Of a stretch of DNA of 64,000 bases, positions 12,907 to 24,241 are shown piece by piece. The notes beneath the pieces were generated by a model that did no database searches, had not been told where the DNA came from, and saw only the letters and a list, made by a program, of their open reading frames with translations. Position numbers and translations under genes: made by a program. The DNA is from Diplonema papillatum (lineage: Eukaryota > Euglenozoa > Diplonemea > Diplonemida > Diplonemidae), in NCBI GenBank assembly GCA_030068145.1, contig JAPJBO010000760.1, positions 46,824 to 110,823 of the forward strand. The letters run 5' to 3'. Every line of letters starts with the position of its first letter. Within the stretch, counting starts at the first letter, position 1.

Positions 12907-13266
12907 GCATCCGGCGTATGTGAATGCTGTGCGGCTCTGGGTGGGCGACATGAAGAAAGCTATGCTCTCCTCCTTGCACAGCTCGAGACCAGGCTTCTGT
13001 CTGGCTTGTACATGGAGAAGGGGGGGTCTTTGTTGTCTCAAGACTTTGCGGGATCTGATGAGTCGGGCACGTATGTGTCCGGGCTCATCCGCGTCGCCAG
13101 TCCTGCTTCGTTACTGCTGCCGTCTCCTTCCTATTGTACACGCCAAAGCGACTGCGTTCGGAAGAAGATGGACCAGTACGTAAATGAATGGCATCCTTAC
13201 CAGGTTCCCGTCAAAGCGGCCTGCCGGCCACTGACTTCGGGCAACGCATTGCACACCAACCCCTAA
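12907..13266 (+). CDS. Candidate terminal exon, unknown protein
   Basis: Begins after the acceptor TGCTTGCAG and reads 119 codons (including RHEESYALLLAQLETRLLSG) to TAA 13264-13266. The intervening intron would be only 42 nt. Codon use is less GC-biased than in the PLC gene, which lowers confidence. It ends 445 bp before the PLC start. Confidence 0.33.
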   Translation, partial: ASGVCECCAALGGRHEESYALLLAQLETRLLSGLYMEKGGSLLSQDFAGSDESGTYVSGLIRVASPASLLLPSPSYCTRQSDCVRKKMDQYVNEWHPYQVPVKAACRPLTSGNALHTNP

Positions 13267-13710
13267 TTTACTAGATGTGGAACCTTGGCTTTGTGCCAAC
13301 CGTACCTCCGAGCTCAATGCTCTACGTCCTGCTCTGGTAATTTGGACCACCCCGAGCGAGAAGTTCCGTCAGCAACATCTTGCGCGCGAGTGCCCTTGGA
13401 TGCCACGAACTGACATGTCCAGCGTGGTAATACTGTTCCAAAACTTATTCGACCGGAGACCTGAAGTCCCGAATACTCACGCGAGCTTTCACTGAATTGC
13501 TTTGACCACACCTTGGAGATGCCTTGTGCTAGCATCCAATGCACGAAAGGTGGGTTCTGCCTGATCACCAAACTAAGATCCCATCGAGCTCAAAGGCTCA
13601 CCAGCAAGGCGAAAGAAAACAAGGCACAAAGGGTTAAACGGAGTACCTTCATACTATACCGAGAGCTGACGGCGCGTGTAACCGTGTGCTGAGTGAAGGC
13701 GGCTACCCAC
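13267..13710. other. Upstream region of the PLC gene
   Basis: No promoter element is recognisable. A GGAGACCTGAAGTCC block (13451) belongs to the dispersed GGAGACYCTAAA family. If the gene is trans-spliced, an AG close to 13665-13672 would be a candidate acceptor; this is a guess. Confidence 0.35.
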
Positions 13711-15303
13711 ATGGGACAGGTCTGCTGCGCAGGGGAGACAAAGCATGCTGGAGCGGCGACAGAGGACAAGCGGCAGGACCGGACATTCGATGTCCTGTGC
13801 AAGCAGGAGTACGCGATGGTCGAGAAGACGAAATTGCACCTGCGAAACGTGGTCCCGGGGCTTCTGGCGTTCGTTATAGAAGAGAAGTTCCCGGAGGCGG
13901 GTCTTGACAAGACGGAGACCAGCGATACGGATCGCATCCGGCGAATGCAGGGTCTCATCACGACCACCATCAACACCATTCGGCACACGGTCGTGGCCTA
14001 CAGCAAAGCGTACAGCGATTGGTTCACGCTGTCGCTCACGAACAAAGAAGCCATGATGATCATGGAGGCCTACGTCGCGACGAGGAACAACCGTTTGGAT
14101 GAGTCGCAGGATTTCATCCGCCAGTTCGTCGCGCAGTTCAGGCAGACGATGAAGGACCTCAACCGCGCCGACACCTCGTCTGGCATCAAGCGAGCCCTCG
14201 CCGGGGTGTACTGGAAGGAGACTGCGTCCCTGTGCAACTTCTTCATGCTGGCAGACAACGACGCGGGGGGCGATCTGGACGTGGCGGAGATCGCGAACAT
14301 CGTGCACAAGCAGAACATCGGCCTTGAGGGTCCGCGGCTCAAGCACTTGATCCGGAAGAAGGACACCGACAGCGACATGCGGCTCGACTTCAGCGAGTAC
14401 ATCTCGTTTTTCCAAGAAATCACCGAGAAGCGGTTCATCCAGCAGGTCATCTTCAACGACTTCGTGAAGAAGGAGCCGCTTTCCATCATGAAGCCGCAGG
14501 AGCTGCACGAGTTCCTCGTCGGCTCGCAAGACCACGTAGGGGACATCGGCACCACGAACGCACTTCTCGAGGAGCTGAAGAACCTCGGAATGGCCGTCAA
14601 ATACGAAGCGGCCGACGGCACCGAGCACCTGGGCCTCTCCTCTCGCCACTTCGCGCAGTATCTCACGTCGTTCCCGCACTCGTTCGAAGAAGAGAAGAGC
14701 TGGACGAAGCGCGGCATCCCGCACAACTCGTGCTACGCGTCGAAGTACACAACAAAGGTGTACCAAGACATGAACAGGCCCCTCACCGACTACTACATCG
14801 CATCATCGCACAACACGTATCTCGACCAAGGCCAGCTCAGTGGTCCTAGCAGTGCGGTCGCTTACCAAAACGCGTTGATGCTTGGATGCCGGTGTGTCGA
14901 AATTGACTGCTGGGATGGAGACGACGGCGAGCCCATCGTATACCACGGCCACACGCTGACCACGAAGATCAAGTTCGAAGAGGTTCTCCGCGCGATCGAC
15001 AAGTACGCGTTTTCAAGGTCGACGTACCCTGTCATCCTGTCGCTGGAGGTGCACTGCAGCGAGTCCCAACAGGCCAAGATGGGCGCGATGCTGAAGAAGA
15101 CGTTCCGCAGGAAGCGTGCCGACGGCACCACGTTCTCCATCCTGCAGCCGCCGATCGCGTACACCGACCACAAGCCCACCGCCGCCGACTTCTCGCCCGA
15201 AGGCCTCAAGGGCCAGATCCTCGTCAAAGGCAAAATCCTCTGCCGGGCCTACGGAGACCTCTTCCAGGAGCACCTCCGCCTCGTCCGCGAGCTGCAAGGA
15301 TCG
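13711..15303 (+). CDS. Phosphoinositide-specific phospholipase C, exon 1 (acylation motif, EF-hands, X domain)
   Basis: First of four exons of a delta-like PLC, which cleaves PIP2 to diacylglycerol and inositol trisphosphate at membranes. I start at ATG 13711 because the protein then begins MGQVCC: Gly2 for N-myristoylation and Cys5/Cys6 for palmitoylation, as known for kinetoplastid PLCs. Residues ~185-250 hold two EF-hand loops ([12 protein letters not shown] and [12 protein letters not shown]) with acidic residues at positions 1, 3, 9 and 12. The X domain starts near residue 355 and shows the first catalytic His (SSHNTYL), the acidic metal site (EIDCWDG), the second His (YHGHTLTT) and a third acidic residue (LSLEVHCS). 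The exon ends in phase 0 before donor GTACCG. The region before the EF-hands is alpha-rich; I could not assign a PH domain. Joined exons give 865 codons, typical of delta-like PLC. The protein call is firm; splice points are inferred. Confidence 0.93.
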
Positions 15304-15646
15304 GTACCGCCCTTTTCTTCTCTCCCAATTTCTCTCTAGAAATGCATCGTCGGTGAGGATCGATGGTTGCAATAATTATCCGTGCGCCGAATATACGTTT
15401 CTATTTTTCTTTCCCGTATGCAACACTGCCCGTCTTTGCTACCGCCTTGGGCGAGGGAAGCTCGTTGACAGCAAGTTCAGCACCTAGCCCACTGAAGACA
15501 CGTGCCAAATTTTATCTGCGAGATAGAAACATTCCGGCTGGCAGCCATCTGGATAACCGTGCACGCATTCTGTTGTGTATTCCGTGTGCATACCTGTGTT
15601 GTCCCTGTGTGGTGTTGTCTACAAACCACCCATCCAACACGTGCAG
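15304..15646 (+). other. PLC intron 1 (343 nt)
   Basis: Donor GTACCG and acceptor CACGTGCAG, both in phase 0. It separates the X domain from the acidic X-Y linker. Apart from pyrimidine runs I see no element in it. Confidence 0.75.
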
Positions 15647-16194
15647 GATGTGCGAATGGACGAAATGCGTGGAGCAGACGACACCGAAGACGCGGAAGCA
15701 GACCTTGCTGAGGAGATCATGGCGAAGCAGTCGGGAGAGGTGAAGAAGAAGGTCTCCATTTCGCCGGAGCTCAGCAGCTGCACGTGGATGAAGAGCGTCC
15801 ACTACCGAGGGTACGAGGAGACGGTTGAGAAGGGCAATCATTGGGACGTGTCGTCGTTCACAGAGCTCGCCATCGACAAGCACTACGCCACGAAGAAGGG
15901 AAAGGAGGACTTCAGCAATGCCAACAAGCGGGTGTTCAGCAGGGTGTACCCCAGTGGCAAGCACGTCAACTCGACGAACTACCACCCGCAGAACGCGTGG
16001 AACATGGGCTGCCAGATAGTCGCGCTCAACTACCAGATCGAATACAACGAGTCTCCACAGCTTCGGTACAACCTCAGTAAGTTCTTCGACAACGGCCACA
16101 GCGGCTACCTGCTGAAGCCGGCGCATCTGCGGCCCGGCCGCGAGCTCAAAGACTTCGACGACCGGTGCACGCTGACCGTCGAAGTTATCCAAGC
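15647..16194 (+). CDS. PLC exon 2 (X-Y linker, Y domain, start of C2)
   Basis: Opens in phase 0 with an acidic linker (residues ~532-560). The Y domain follows, recognisable from SPELSSCTWMKSVHYRGYEE, the VYPSGKHVNSTNYHP stretch that contacts the phosphoinositide headgroup in the family, and the NAWNMGCQIVALNYQ and GYLLKP motifs. The exon ends inside the first C2 strand (LTVEVIQ, then two bases of an Ala codon) at donor GTGCGC. The exact end is fixed by exon 3, which supplies the third base and the RLPKP that family alignments require at this position. Confidence 0.92.
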
Positions 16195-16199
16195 GTGCG

Positions 16200-16400
16200 C
16201 GTTTCTTTTTTTCTTTTGTGTTGGTGGCCGTGTTGTGTATAAGGCTTCGTGGGGCCTGGTCAACCACCTCATCTTATGACAATAGGCGCAAACTTTTTCG
16301 ACAGTGATTGGACGGGTGCCGGGGGCGGGTCTCCACGAGGAGAGAAAAGTAGAGCAAGACCTGCCTCCTGCGCCTGCTGTCTCCGGCTGCTTCGGCAGAC
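16200..16400 (+). repeat. Dispersed repeat, inverted copy at 43690-44400
   Basis: The sequence around GTGTTGTGTATAAGGC, the TGATTGGAC block and GCCTGCTGTCTCCGG reads in the same order on the minus strand across 43690-44400, where about 0.5 kb of unrelated sequence interrupts it. A shorter related piece lies near 4195-4265. This repeat probably predates the retroelement train in the intron. Confidence 0.6.
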
Positions 16401-16405
16401 GACAC

Positions 16406-16809
<404 letters not shown>

Positions 16810-16831
16810 GTGATGGAGTCCTGCCCTCGGG

Positions 16832-18844
16832 ATGGCACCCGGGGTGGTAGGTGGGCTAGGCCCTTTTTTGCCGCCAATCCCTCTGCAGCCGGGGATGGAA
16901 CCGCTAGGTGTTATGAGGTTTTCCCCCCATTCTGCTCTTGAGGTGTGGGGGGCTGACGCTCCCTTTATTCCTTCTTTCTTGCCTGAGCCGACCCTTGCAG
17001 AGGGAGCTCCAGGGGTTTTTGCCCCTTCAGCGTCTCAGAGCGGTCCGACGTTCAGAGTGGCTGATCTGCTGCCCGCGGAATATTTACCCACTCCTCCAGC
17101 CGCACCTGGCACTGGCTTTACAGCTCTGCCTCCGCACGTCGGGGATTGCCTGGTGCCGCTGAGTGACGTTGTGGGCCGACGGGTCCACGGCTTCACCAGA
17201 CGTGCGCACAACACGCGTCTTCCCCAGACTCAGGCGGAAAAGGAGGCACCCCTCCATGTGGCGGCGGTGCCGGCCATGGACACGGCGGTGCTCCGACTCA
17301 GGATGAAGCCTGACGTGCGCGTCAGGTTTGACTCCGTTTGGAATGCCACCTTTTTTCCCGTGCATGGTATTAAACAAAAAAATGGTGAAAGCGCTTCCCA
17401 GGGCCAGCAGAGGAGTCACCTCATGCGCGCACACGCTGCCGAGCTTGTGAGGCTAGGCATTGCGTCGCCTTCCGACACGCCGGGCACTTTCCGCAACGTG
17501 CCTTTCACGGTCGTGGAGGAGAAGGCGGGTCGCCTGCGCCAGCGGTTTATTTTGTGGACGCAGGAGGCCAACGATTGGCTGAGCCGCCAAGGCTACGTGG
17601 CCCAGGTACCATTAGGCCACGTTTCGGAGTATCTCAGTGTGGTAGACTCCGAGTGCGCCACGACGCGTGACTTGCGTTGTGGCTTTTATCAAGTCAAAGT
17701 CCCAGAGGAGGCTCGAAAGAACTTCAGATTCCTCGATGAAGACGGCAATGCCTACGTCCTAAATAGGCTGCCAATGGGACACTCGTGTGCACCAGAGCTG
17801 ATGCACACGCTAACAGCCGTCCTGGCTGGCCACCCAGACTTCGTCGGCTCGGAATTCGCGGCCGACGGGGTAACAGTCCATGCCTGGGTGGACAACATCC
17901 GAATTTGTGGGTCTCGTGCGGCAGTGCTCTGCCAGACCGAGGAGCTTGATCGGCTGGCCGCACGGGTCCACGCTTCTTGGAAGCCTGAGGATAGCAACGA
18001 TGCTTCCTCAGACTATGACTTCATAGGGGTCACTTTTGATCATGGTCGGAAGACTGTCGCTCCGGCGGCTCGCCTGATCGAGAAGATCCGTGCCGTTGAT
18101 TTGTCTAGCCCCACCGCCGGTGATTTAGAATCGCTCGGCGGTCGCCTGCTCCATGCGAGTGCAATCGCGAACGCGTTCCCTGGCTCGTTCTGGTTCGCTG
18201 TCAAGTTCTTGCGGCGGATTACGAACAGCCTGAACAAGGGAACCCGAACTCAGACAGAAAGTGTGCATGTGCCGGCTTCCGTACGGAAAGAATTGCTCTT
18301 GTGGATCGATTCGGTGGATGTGAGCAGAAAGTTCACGCGCCTGTCCAAAAATCGCCCGCACGCGGTCTACGTTGACGCGTCGCTACAGGGGTGGGGTGCG
18401 GTGCTGGTCGACCGGCAGACAACAGAACTGATTGTGTTGGGGGGCACGTGGACCGAGCAGGAAGCTCGGCACCACATCAACACGCTAGAAGCACTGGCTC
18501 TGAAGAGAGCCGTAGATGCGCTACCCCCGTCAGTATCAGGGAGCGCAGTCGACGTCCATGTCGACAACACAACCGTGGTCGGGGTGGCGCGAAAGAAAAA
18601 CTGCATGCTGAACAAGGCATTGAATGACGCAGTTGTGCACGCGTTAACCCGGCTACGGGAGTTAAAGTGTTCGTGGTCCATCTCGTGGATCAGTACGAAG
18701 GGGAACCCGGCCGATGTCCCTTCAAGAGTTGCCCTTGCCGCCGACGCCTCGGAAGAGGATCGACAGCGGCTTTTACTTGCGGTGAGGGCATTCTTTACTC
18801 GCGAGGGGGCAGGTGGCGTGACGTCGTCCCAGCGGCGATCATAG
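16832..18844 (+). CDS. Element A RT-RNase H polyprotein (N-terminally truncated)
   Basis: 670 residues. The reverse transcriptase is recognised by motif A (TTRDLRCGFYQV), motif B (LPMGHSCAPELM) and motif C (HAWVDNIR), in which the usual second Asp is Asn. RNase H follows, with YVDASLQGWGAVLV, the catalytic Glu in NTLEALAL, an Asp in VHVDNTTVV and the last Asp in NPADVPSR. It aligns over its full length with the C-terminal two-thirds of the element B and C proteins. The reading frame is intact to the stop at the start of repeat B1. It lacks the gag-like N-terminus, so it may be a dead copy despite the open frame. Confidence 0.87.
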   Translation: MAPGVVGGLGPFLPPIPLQPGMEPLGVMRFSPHSALEVWGADAPFIPSFLPEPTLAEGAPGVFAPSASQSGPTFRVADLLPAEYLPTPPAAPGTGFTALPPHVGDCLVPLSDVVGRRVHGFTRRAHNTRLPQTQAEKEAPLHVAAVPAMDTAVLRLRMKPDVRVRFDSVWNATFFPVHGIKQKNGESASQGQQRSHLMRAHAAELVRLGIASPSDTPGTFRNVPFTVVEEKAGRLRQRFILWTQEANDWLSRQGYVAQVPLGHVSEYLSVVDSECATTRDLRCGFYQVKVPEEARKNFRFLDEDGNAYVLNRLPMGHSCAPELMHTLTAVLAGHPDFVGSEFAADGVTVHAWVDNIRICGSRAAVLCQTEELDRLAARVHASWKPEDSNDASSDYDFIGVTFDHGRKTVAPAARLIEKIRAVDLSSPTAGDLESLGGRLLHASAIANAFPGSFWFAVKFLRRITNSLNKGTRTQTESVHVPASVRKELLLWIDSVDVSRKFTRLSKNRPHAVYVDASLQGWGAVLVDRQTTELIVLGGTWTEQEARHHINTLEALALKRAVDALPPSVSGSAVDVHVDNTTVVGVARKKNCMLNKALNDAVVHALTRLRELKCSWSISWISTKGNPADVPSRVALAADASEEDRQRLLLAVRAFFTREGAGGVTSSQRRS

Positions 18845-19190
18845 CTTGCCTCATGGTCGGTGTTCTTCCCCTCCGTTTGTTCTTTTATGTGAGTACATCC
18901 TGACTGGTTTAACCTTTCCTTTTCGACTGGAGTGGCCAGGGCGGAACGGGACGATCCCGTCAAGTGGGAGAGAGCAGCTGTGTGACGGAAAGTAGGTGCG
19001 AGAACAGGCAAACCTACCTTGTGCACTAGCTACGTTCAACCGTGAATCCGTGAAACAACAAGCAGGTGCCTCCCCACATTCCCTCTGTCAAAAGAGAGAG
19101 AAAGCTGCCAGAGGAACGCCAGCCGAACAACGGCTGCAGACCCCGCCTCAGAACGAGTGCGATCATGCCAGTAGATGCCAGCCACAATTC
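18816..19190 (+). repeat. Element A split direct repeat, copy B1
   Basis: Begins GCGTGACGTCG inside the last RT codons and ends AATTC. Directly repeated 571 bp downstream as B2 (19387-19761). At B1's end the sequence continues CTATGGTTTACTG, the start of A2, so the B1|A2 junction corresponds to the closed end-to-end junction expected in a circular intermediate. Confidence 0.9.
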
Positions 19191-19386
19191 CTATGGTTTA
19201 CTGTGGGAATTGGAGCAAAGCGCATGGCAGGAAGAGCACCCACCCAAACCATCAACAGAAGAGTTTGGGAGGAGGCCGGGGTTCCTACGAGACAGTCACA
19301 CTGGCAGCAACAAAAAGCCCAAATCCAGCAGGAGCAAAGAATGTCAGTCTCACCTTCCTCTTTCTTTTTCCCACCCTCCATCCCCC
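19191..19386 (+). repeat. Element A repeat A2
   Basis: 196 bp. Homologous to the 5' terminal repeat A1 of elements B (20450 on) and C (24281 on) and to A2 of C and D. The most conserved part is GGAGCAAAGCGCATGGCAGG, shared even with the divergent element D, so it is a candidate for a promoter, priming or recombinase site. Confidence 0.8.
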
Positions 19387-19761
19387 GCGTGACGTCGTCC
19401 CAGCGGCGATCATAGCTTGCCTCATGGTCGGTGTTCTTCCCCTCCGTTTGTTCTTTTATGTGAGTACATCCTGACTGGTTTAACCTTTCCTTTTCGACTG
19501 GAGTGGCCAGGGCGGAACGGGACGATCCCGTCAAGTGGGAGAGAGCAGCTGTGTGACGGAAAGTAGGTGCGAGAACAGGCAAACCTACCTTGTGCACTAG
19601 CTACGTTCAACCGTGAATCCGTGAAACAACAAGCAGGTGCCTCCCCACATTCCCTCTGTCAAAAGAGAGAGAAAGCTGCCAGAGGAACGCCAGCCGAACA
19701 ACGGCTGCAGACCCCGCCTCAGAACGAGTGCGATCATGCCAGTAGATGCCAGCCACAATTC
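19387..19761 (+). repeat. Element A split direct repeat, copy B2
   Basis: Second copy of B1, ending AATTC and followed immediately by CTACTA of the next array. This is the 3' end of element A. Confidence 0.9.
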
Positions 19762-20451
<690 letters not shown>

Positions 20452-20891
20452 TTGCAGTTTACTGAGGGAACTGGAGCAAGACGCATGGCTAGACGAGCAC
20501 GACCACCTCGAATCGACACCAGAAGAATTCGGGGTGGGGCTGGCTTCGACGACTAGTAATATCCCGGTAAATGGTAGCACTCCTGAACAAGCCTGAACCA
20601 ACAGGATCAAAGAATGTCAGTCACACCTTCCCGATTCTTTTTTGCTTACCTCTTTTTCTGTAAGCACACTACCGGCCGTAGAAACCCGCGAGGGGCCTTA
20701 CTTTCCTCTTTTTTGTAAGGCATACAGACACCCCCAACGCGAAGAAACCTGCAACACACCTCCCTTCTTCCTACTTGGTTCCTTTTTCCGCAAAGCAGAA
20801 AGCACCCCACACAACACACGAGTAGCCCCGACGAGCCTCCAGGCAAAAACCCGTTTTCACACCTCTTTCTCCTTTTGTCGCTCATGTCGAG

Positions 20892-23800
20892 ATGAGGGAC
20901 CTGAAGACGGGCGCTGCGTGGCGCGATTTGGGGTGTGGCCAGCGCGCGGCCGATGTGGCGCGTGATCTGCAGGTGGAGTACGTTCTGCCGGGTCATCAGT
21001 TCGGACCTGGTTGTGCGTGCTCGTTGGAGAGCAGGTTTGCGCCCCTGAGAGAGTGGCTGTATGCCGCCGAGTCGCTCGAAGGGTGGCGCAGTCGGCCGCA
21101 GTTCAAGGCGCTTGGGGAGTTGCTGCTGCGCGAGCTGCGCATAGAGTTCTTGTGTGCGCAGGGGGGGTTCTCGCGCGAAGAGTTCCGGATGCACATGCAG
21201 CTGGAGAGCGAGGACCCCCTGGACAGAGCGGTGGCCAAGCTGTGGCTAGAACGCCGGGGATTCGACGGCGGATGTTCCTCTGGTACCGGAGGCGGTGTTC
21301 GCGGACGGAAGAGGCGCATTCCCCCCGCGGTCCGACGCCGGCGCAAGCGCGATCAGCGCCAGTCGATGCCGCCGACTACCGTCTCACCTCCCCAGTCATC
21401 CGACGGCCCGTTGCCCCGCTCCCACGTCCGCTACCACGACCCCCAAGCCGCCCCGGTGCAGGCGCGGTGTGCCCGGCTGGTGCCCCTCTTGCCCGCTCGG
21501 TGCACCGCCCCGAGGGGAGATGCGTCGGGAGACGACACGCTGCAGCTTCCCCCCCAATCAATCGGCAATCCCCCACATTCAATCAACTTTGCGGGAGTGT
21601 CTCTCGTTGGACACCATCCGGGCACCGCCCGGTCGCCTGACTCCCGTGAATCCCATTCTTCCCCGATTGCAGGGGAACCCCCTGCGCAGCGACTCGGTGC
21701 GGCTTCAGACCCGCAGAGTGACGCAGCGCGTGACCCCGCAGGCGCGACGACTTGCGGTTACGCAGCGCATGACATCGGCCACGGCGGCGGTGTCGGGTTG
21801 GGCAGCACATGCCCTGATGCGCAGCGACTCGGTCCGGTAGAAGGTTCCCTGGTGGGACACGACGTGGCGTGCTCAGGCGGCGCGCTACGACCCGGTCCGG
21901 TTGAGGTTTTTGGGGAGGCGACATGTTTCGCGACAGGTGAATGGGAACCTGCCCTTGGGATGGCTCCCGGGGCGGTTAGCGGGTTTGACCCGTCATGTTT
22001 TACAGGATTCGCTCCGTCTGGTTTGAATCAAACCATTGTTCCATTTCTGTATCCTTGGGGTTCTCCGCAAGGACCGTTTTTCATGGGTGGTTCTGCACCT
22101 CCAGGGTGGTTACCACCAGTTGGTACCGCGTTTTCGCGGTCTCTTCCTCAACCTGGCGTTGTAGGGGGAACAGCTACACCAGGTGGGCCTGAAAGCTCCG
22201 GTGCAGCGGCGCCTGTGCACCACATCTCGGGAGTTTCTCCAGGGGGGTTTTCCCCCATGGCTTCCGCGCTTCAGAGCGTTCCGGAGTTCAAGGTTGCTGA
22301 TCTGCTGCCTGCCGAAGAGTTACCCGCTCCGTCAGCCATGCCCGGCACTGAGTTTACTGCATTGCCGCCGCACGTAGGGGATTATCTGGCTCCGCTGAGC
22401 GACGTTGTGGGCCGTCGGGTCCACGGCTTTACCAGACGCGCGCACAACACGCGTCTTCCACAGTCGCAGGCGGAAAAGGAGGCACCTCTCCACGTGGCGG
22501 CGGTGCCGGCCATGGACACGGCGGCGCTCCGGCTCAGGATGAAACCTGACGTACGCGCGAGATTTGACTCGGTCTGCAATGCCACGTTTTTCCCCGTTCG
22601 TGACGATCAAGAAGGAGACTCGTCCGGGGGCCAGCAGAGGAGGAGTCACCTCAGGTGCTCCCACGCTTCCGAGCTCGTGAGGCTTGGCATTGCGTCGCCT
22701 TCCGACACGCCGGGCACTTTCCGCAACGTGCCTTTTACGGTCGTGGAGGACAAGGCGGGCCGCCTGCGTCAACGGTTCATTCTGTGGACGCAGGAGGCTA
22801 ACGATGTGCTAAGCCGCCAAGGCTACGTGGCTCAGGTACCATTGGGCCATGTCTCGGAGTACCTCGATGTCGTAGAGTCCGAGTGCGCCACAACGCGTGA
22901 TTTGCGTTGTGGCTTTTATCAAGTAAAAGTCCCTGAGGAGGCTCGAAAGAACTTCGGTTTTCTCGATGAAGATGGCAATGCCTACGTCCTAAATAGGCTG
23001 CCGATGGGACACTCGTGTGCACCAGAGCTGATGCACACGCTAACAGCTGTGTTAGCAAGCCACCCGGACTTCGTTGGGCCTGAATTCACGGCCGACGGGG
23101 TAACAGTCCATGCCTGGGTGGATAATATTCGTATTTGTGGATCCCGTGCCGCAGTGCTCTGCCAGACCGAGAAGCTTGATCGGCTGGCCGCACGGGTCCA
23201 CGCTTCTTGGAAGCCCGAGGATAGCAACGACGCTTCCTTGGGCTATGATTTTATAGGGGTCAGTTTTGACCACGGTCGGAAGACCGTCTCTCCGGCGGCT
23301 CGCCTGATCGAAAAGATCCGGGCCGTCGATCTCTCTAGCCCAACCGCCGGCGATTTAGAATCGCTCGGCGGTCGTCTGCTCCATGCGAGCTCAGTCGTGA
23401 ACGCGTTCCCCGGCTCGTTCTGGTTCGCCGTCAAGTTCTTGCGACGGATAACGAACAGCCTCAACAAGGGAACCCGCACGCAGTCAGAGACTGTGCGTGT
23501 GCCGGCCTCCATACGGAGGGATTTGCGATCATGGATCGATTCTGTCGATGTGAACAGAAAGTTCACGCGTCCGTCCACGAACCGCCCGTACGCGGTCTAC
23601 GTGGACGCTTCCTTGCTGGGGTGGGGTGCTGTCCTGGTTGACCGGCAGACAGCAGAACTGACTGTGTTGGGTGGCGCGTGGACCGAGCAGGAGACTCGGC
23701 ACCACATAAACACGCTTGAAGCACTGGCTCTGAAGAGAGCCGTAGATGCGCTACCCCCGTCAGTGGTAGGGAGCGCGGTCGACATCCATGTCGACAATAC

Positions 23801-24074
23801 GACCGTGGTCGGGGTGGCGCGGAAGAAAAACTGCATGCTCAACAAGGCGTTGAATGACGCAGTTGTGCACGCGTTGACCCGACTACGCGATTTGAAATGT
23901 TCCTGGTCCATCTCGTGGATCAGCACGAAGGAAAACCCGGCCGATGTCCCTTCGAGAGTTGCCCTTGCCGCTGACGCCTCGGAAGAGGATCGACAGCGAC
24001 TTTTACTTGCGGTGAGGGCATTCTTTACTCGCGAGGGGGCTGGTGGCGTGACGTCGTCCCAGCGGCGATCATAG
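20892..24074 (+). CDS. Element B gag-RT-RNase H polyprotein
   Basis: 1,060 residues. Residues 1-125 form a gag-like helical domain (WRDLGCGQRA, LGELLLRELRIEF, LESEDPLDRAVAKLWLE), followed by a basic patch (IPPAVRRRRKRDQ) and a ~300-residue Pro/Gly-rich linker. RT motif A lies near residue 669 (TTRDLRCGFYQV), motif B near 703 (LPMGHSCAPE) and motif C near 741 (WVDNIR). RNase H starts near 903 and keeps its D-E-D-D residues. The start is preceded by a three-codon uORF whose TGA overlaps this ATG. Nothing resembling a tyrosine recombinase is encoded. The full open frame suggests a recent or functional copy. Confidence 0.9.
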   Translation: MRDLKTGAAWRDLGCGQRAADVARDLQVEYVLPGHQFGPGCACSLESRFAPLREWLYAAESLEGWRSRPQFKALGELLLRELRIEFLCAQGGFSREEFRMHMQLESEDPLDRAVAKLWLERRGFDGGCSSGTGGGVRGRKRRIPPAVRRRRKRDQRQSMPPTTVSPPQSSDGPLPRSHVRYHDPQAAPVQARCARLVPLLPARCTAPRGDASGDDTLQLPPQSIGNPPHSINFAGVSLVGHHPGTARSPDSRESHSSPIAGEPPAQRLGAASDPQSDAARDPAGATTCGYAAHDIGHGGGVGLGSTCPDAQRLGPVEGSLVGHDVACSGGALRPGPVEVFGEATCFATGEWEPALGMAPGAVSGFDPSCFTGFAPSGLNQTIVPFLYPWGSPQGPFFMGGSAPPGWLPPVGTAFSRSLPQPGVVGGTATPGGPESSGAAAPVHHISGVSPGGFSPMASALQSVPEFKVADLLPAEELPAPSAMPGTEFTALPPHVGDYLAPLSDVVGRRVHGFTRRAHNTRLPQSQAEKEAPLHVAAVPAMDTAALRLRMKPDVRARFDSVCNATFFPVRDDQEGDSSGGQQRRSHLRCSHASELVRLGIASPSDTPGTFRNVPFTVVEDKAGRLRQRFILWTQEANDVLSRQGYVAQVPLGHVSEYLDVVESECATTRDLRCGFYQVKVPEEARKNFGFLDEDGNAYVLNRLPMGHSCAPELMHTLTAVLASHPDFVGPEFTADGVTVHAWVDNIRICGSRAAVLCQTEKLDRLAARVHASWKPEDSNDASLGYDFIGVSFDHGRKTVSPAARLIEKIRAVDLSSPTAGDLESLGGRLLHASSVVNAFPGSFWFAVKFLRRITNSLNKGTRTQSETVRVPASIRRDLRSWIDSVDVNRKFTRPSTNRPYAVYVDASLLGWGAVLVDRQTAELTVLGGAWTEQETRHHINTLEALALKRAVDALPPSVVGSAVDIHVDNTTVVGVARKKNCMLNKALNDAVVHALTRLRDLKCSWSISWISTKENPADVPSRVALAADASEEDRQRLLLAVRAFFTREGAGGVTSSQRRS

Positions 24075-24241
24075 CTTGCCTCATGGTCGGTGTTCTTCCC
24101 CTTCGTTTGTTTGTAAGTATCCGCTTTGGTTTCACCCTTTGTTTTCAGATGGAGTTGCACGAGCCGACCGGAGGAAGGGGTCAGCACAAGCCCCAGGAAG
24201 CCAAGCCAGTGCGAGAGGCCAGAAGACGCCAGCTCCAATTC
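24046..24241 (+). repeat. Element B single 3' repeat (B type)
   Basis: 196 bp beginning GCGTGACGTCG and ending AATTC before a short CTA tract. The first ~70 bp match the B repeats of A and C; the rest is shorter and diverged. Confidence 0.8.

Noticed and set aside
13654..14766. 370-codon minus-strand ORF opposite PLC exon 1
   Set aside because: Antisense shadow produced by strong GC bias at third positions of the PLC coding strand.
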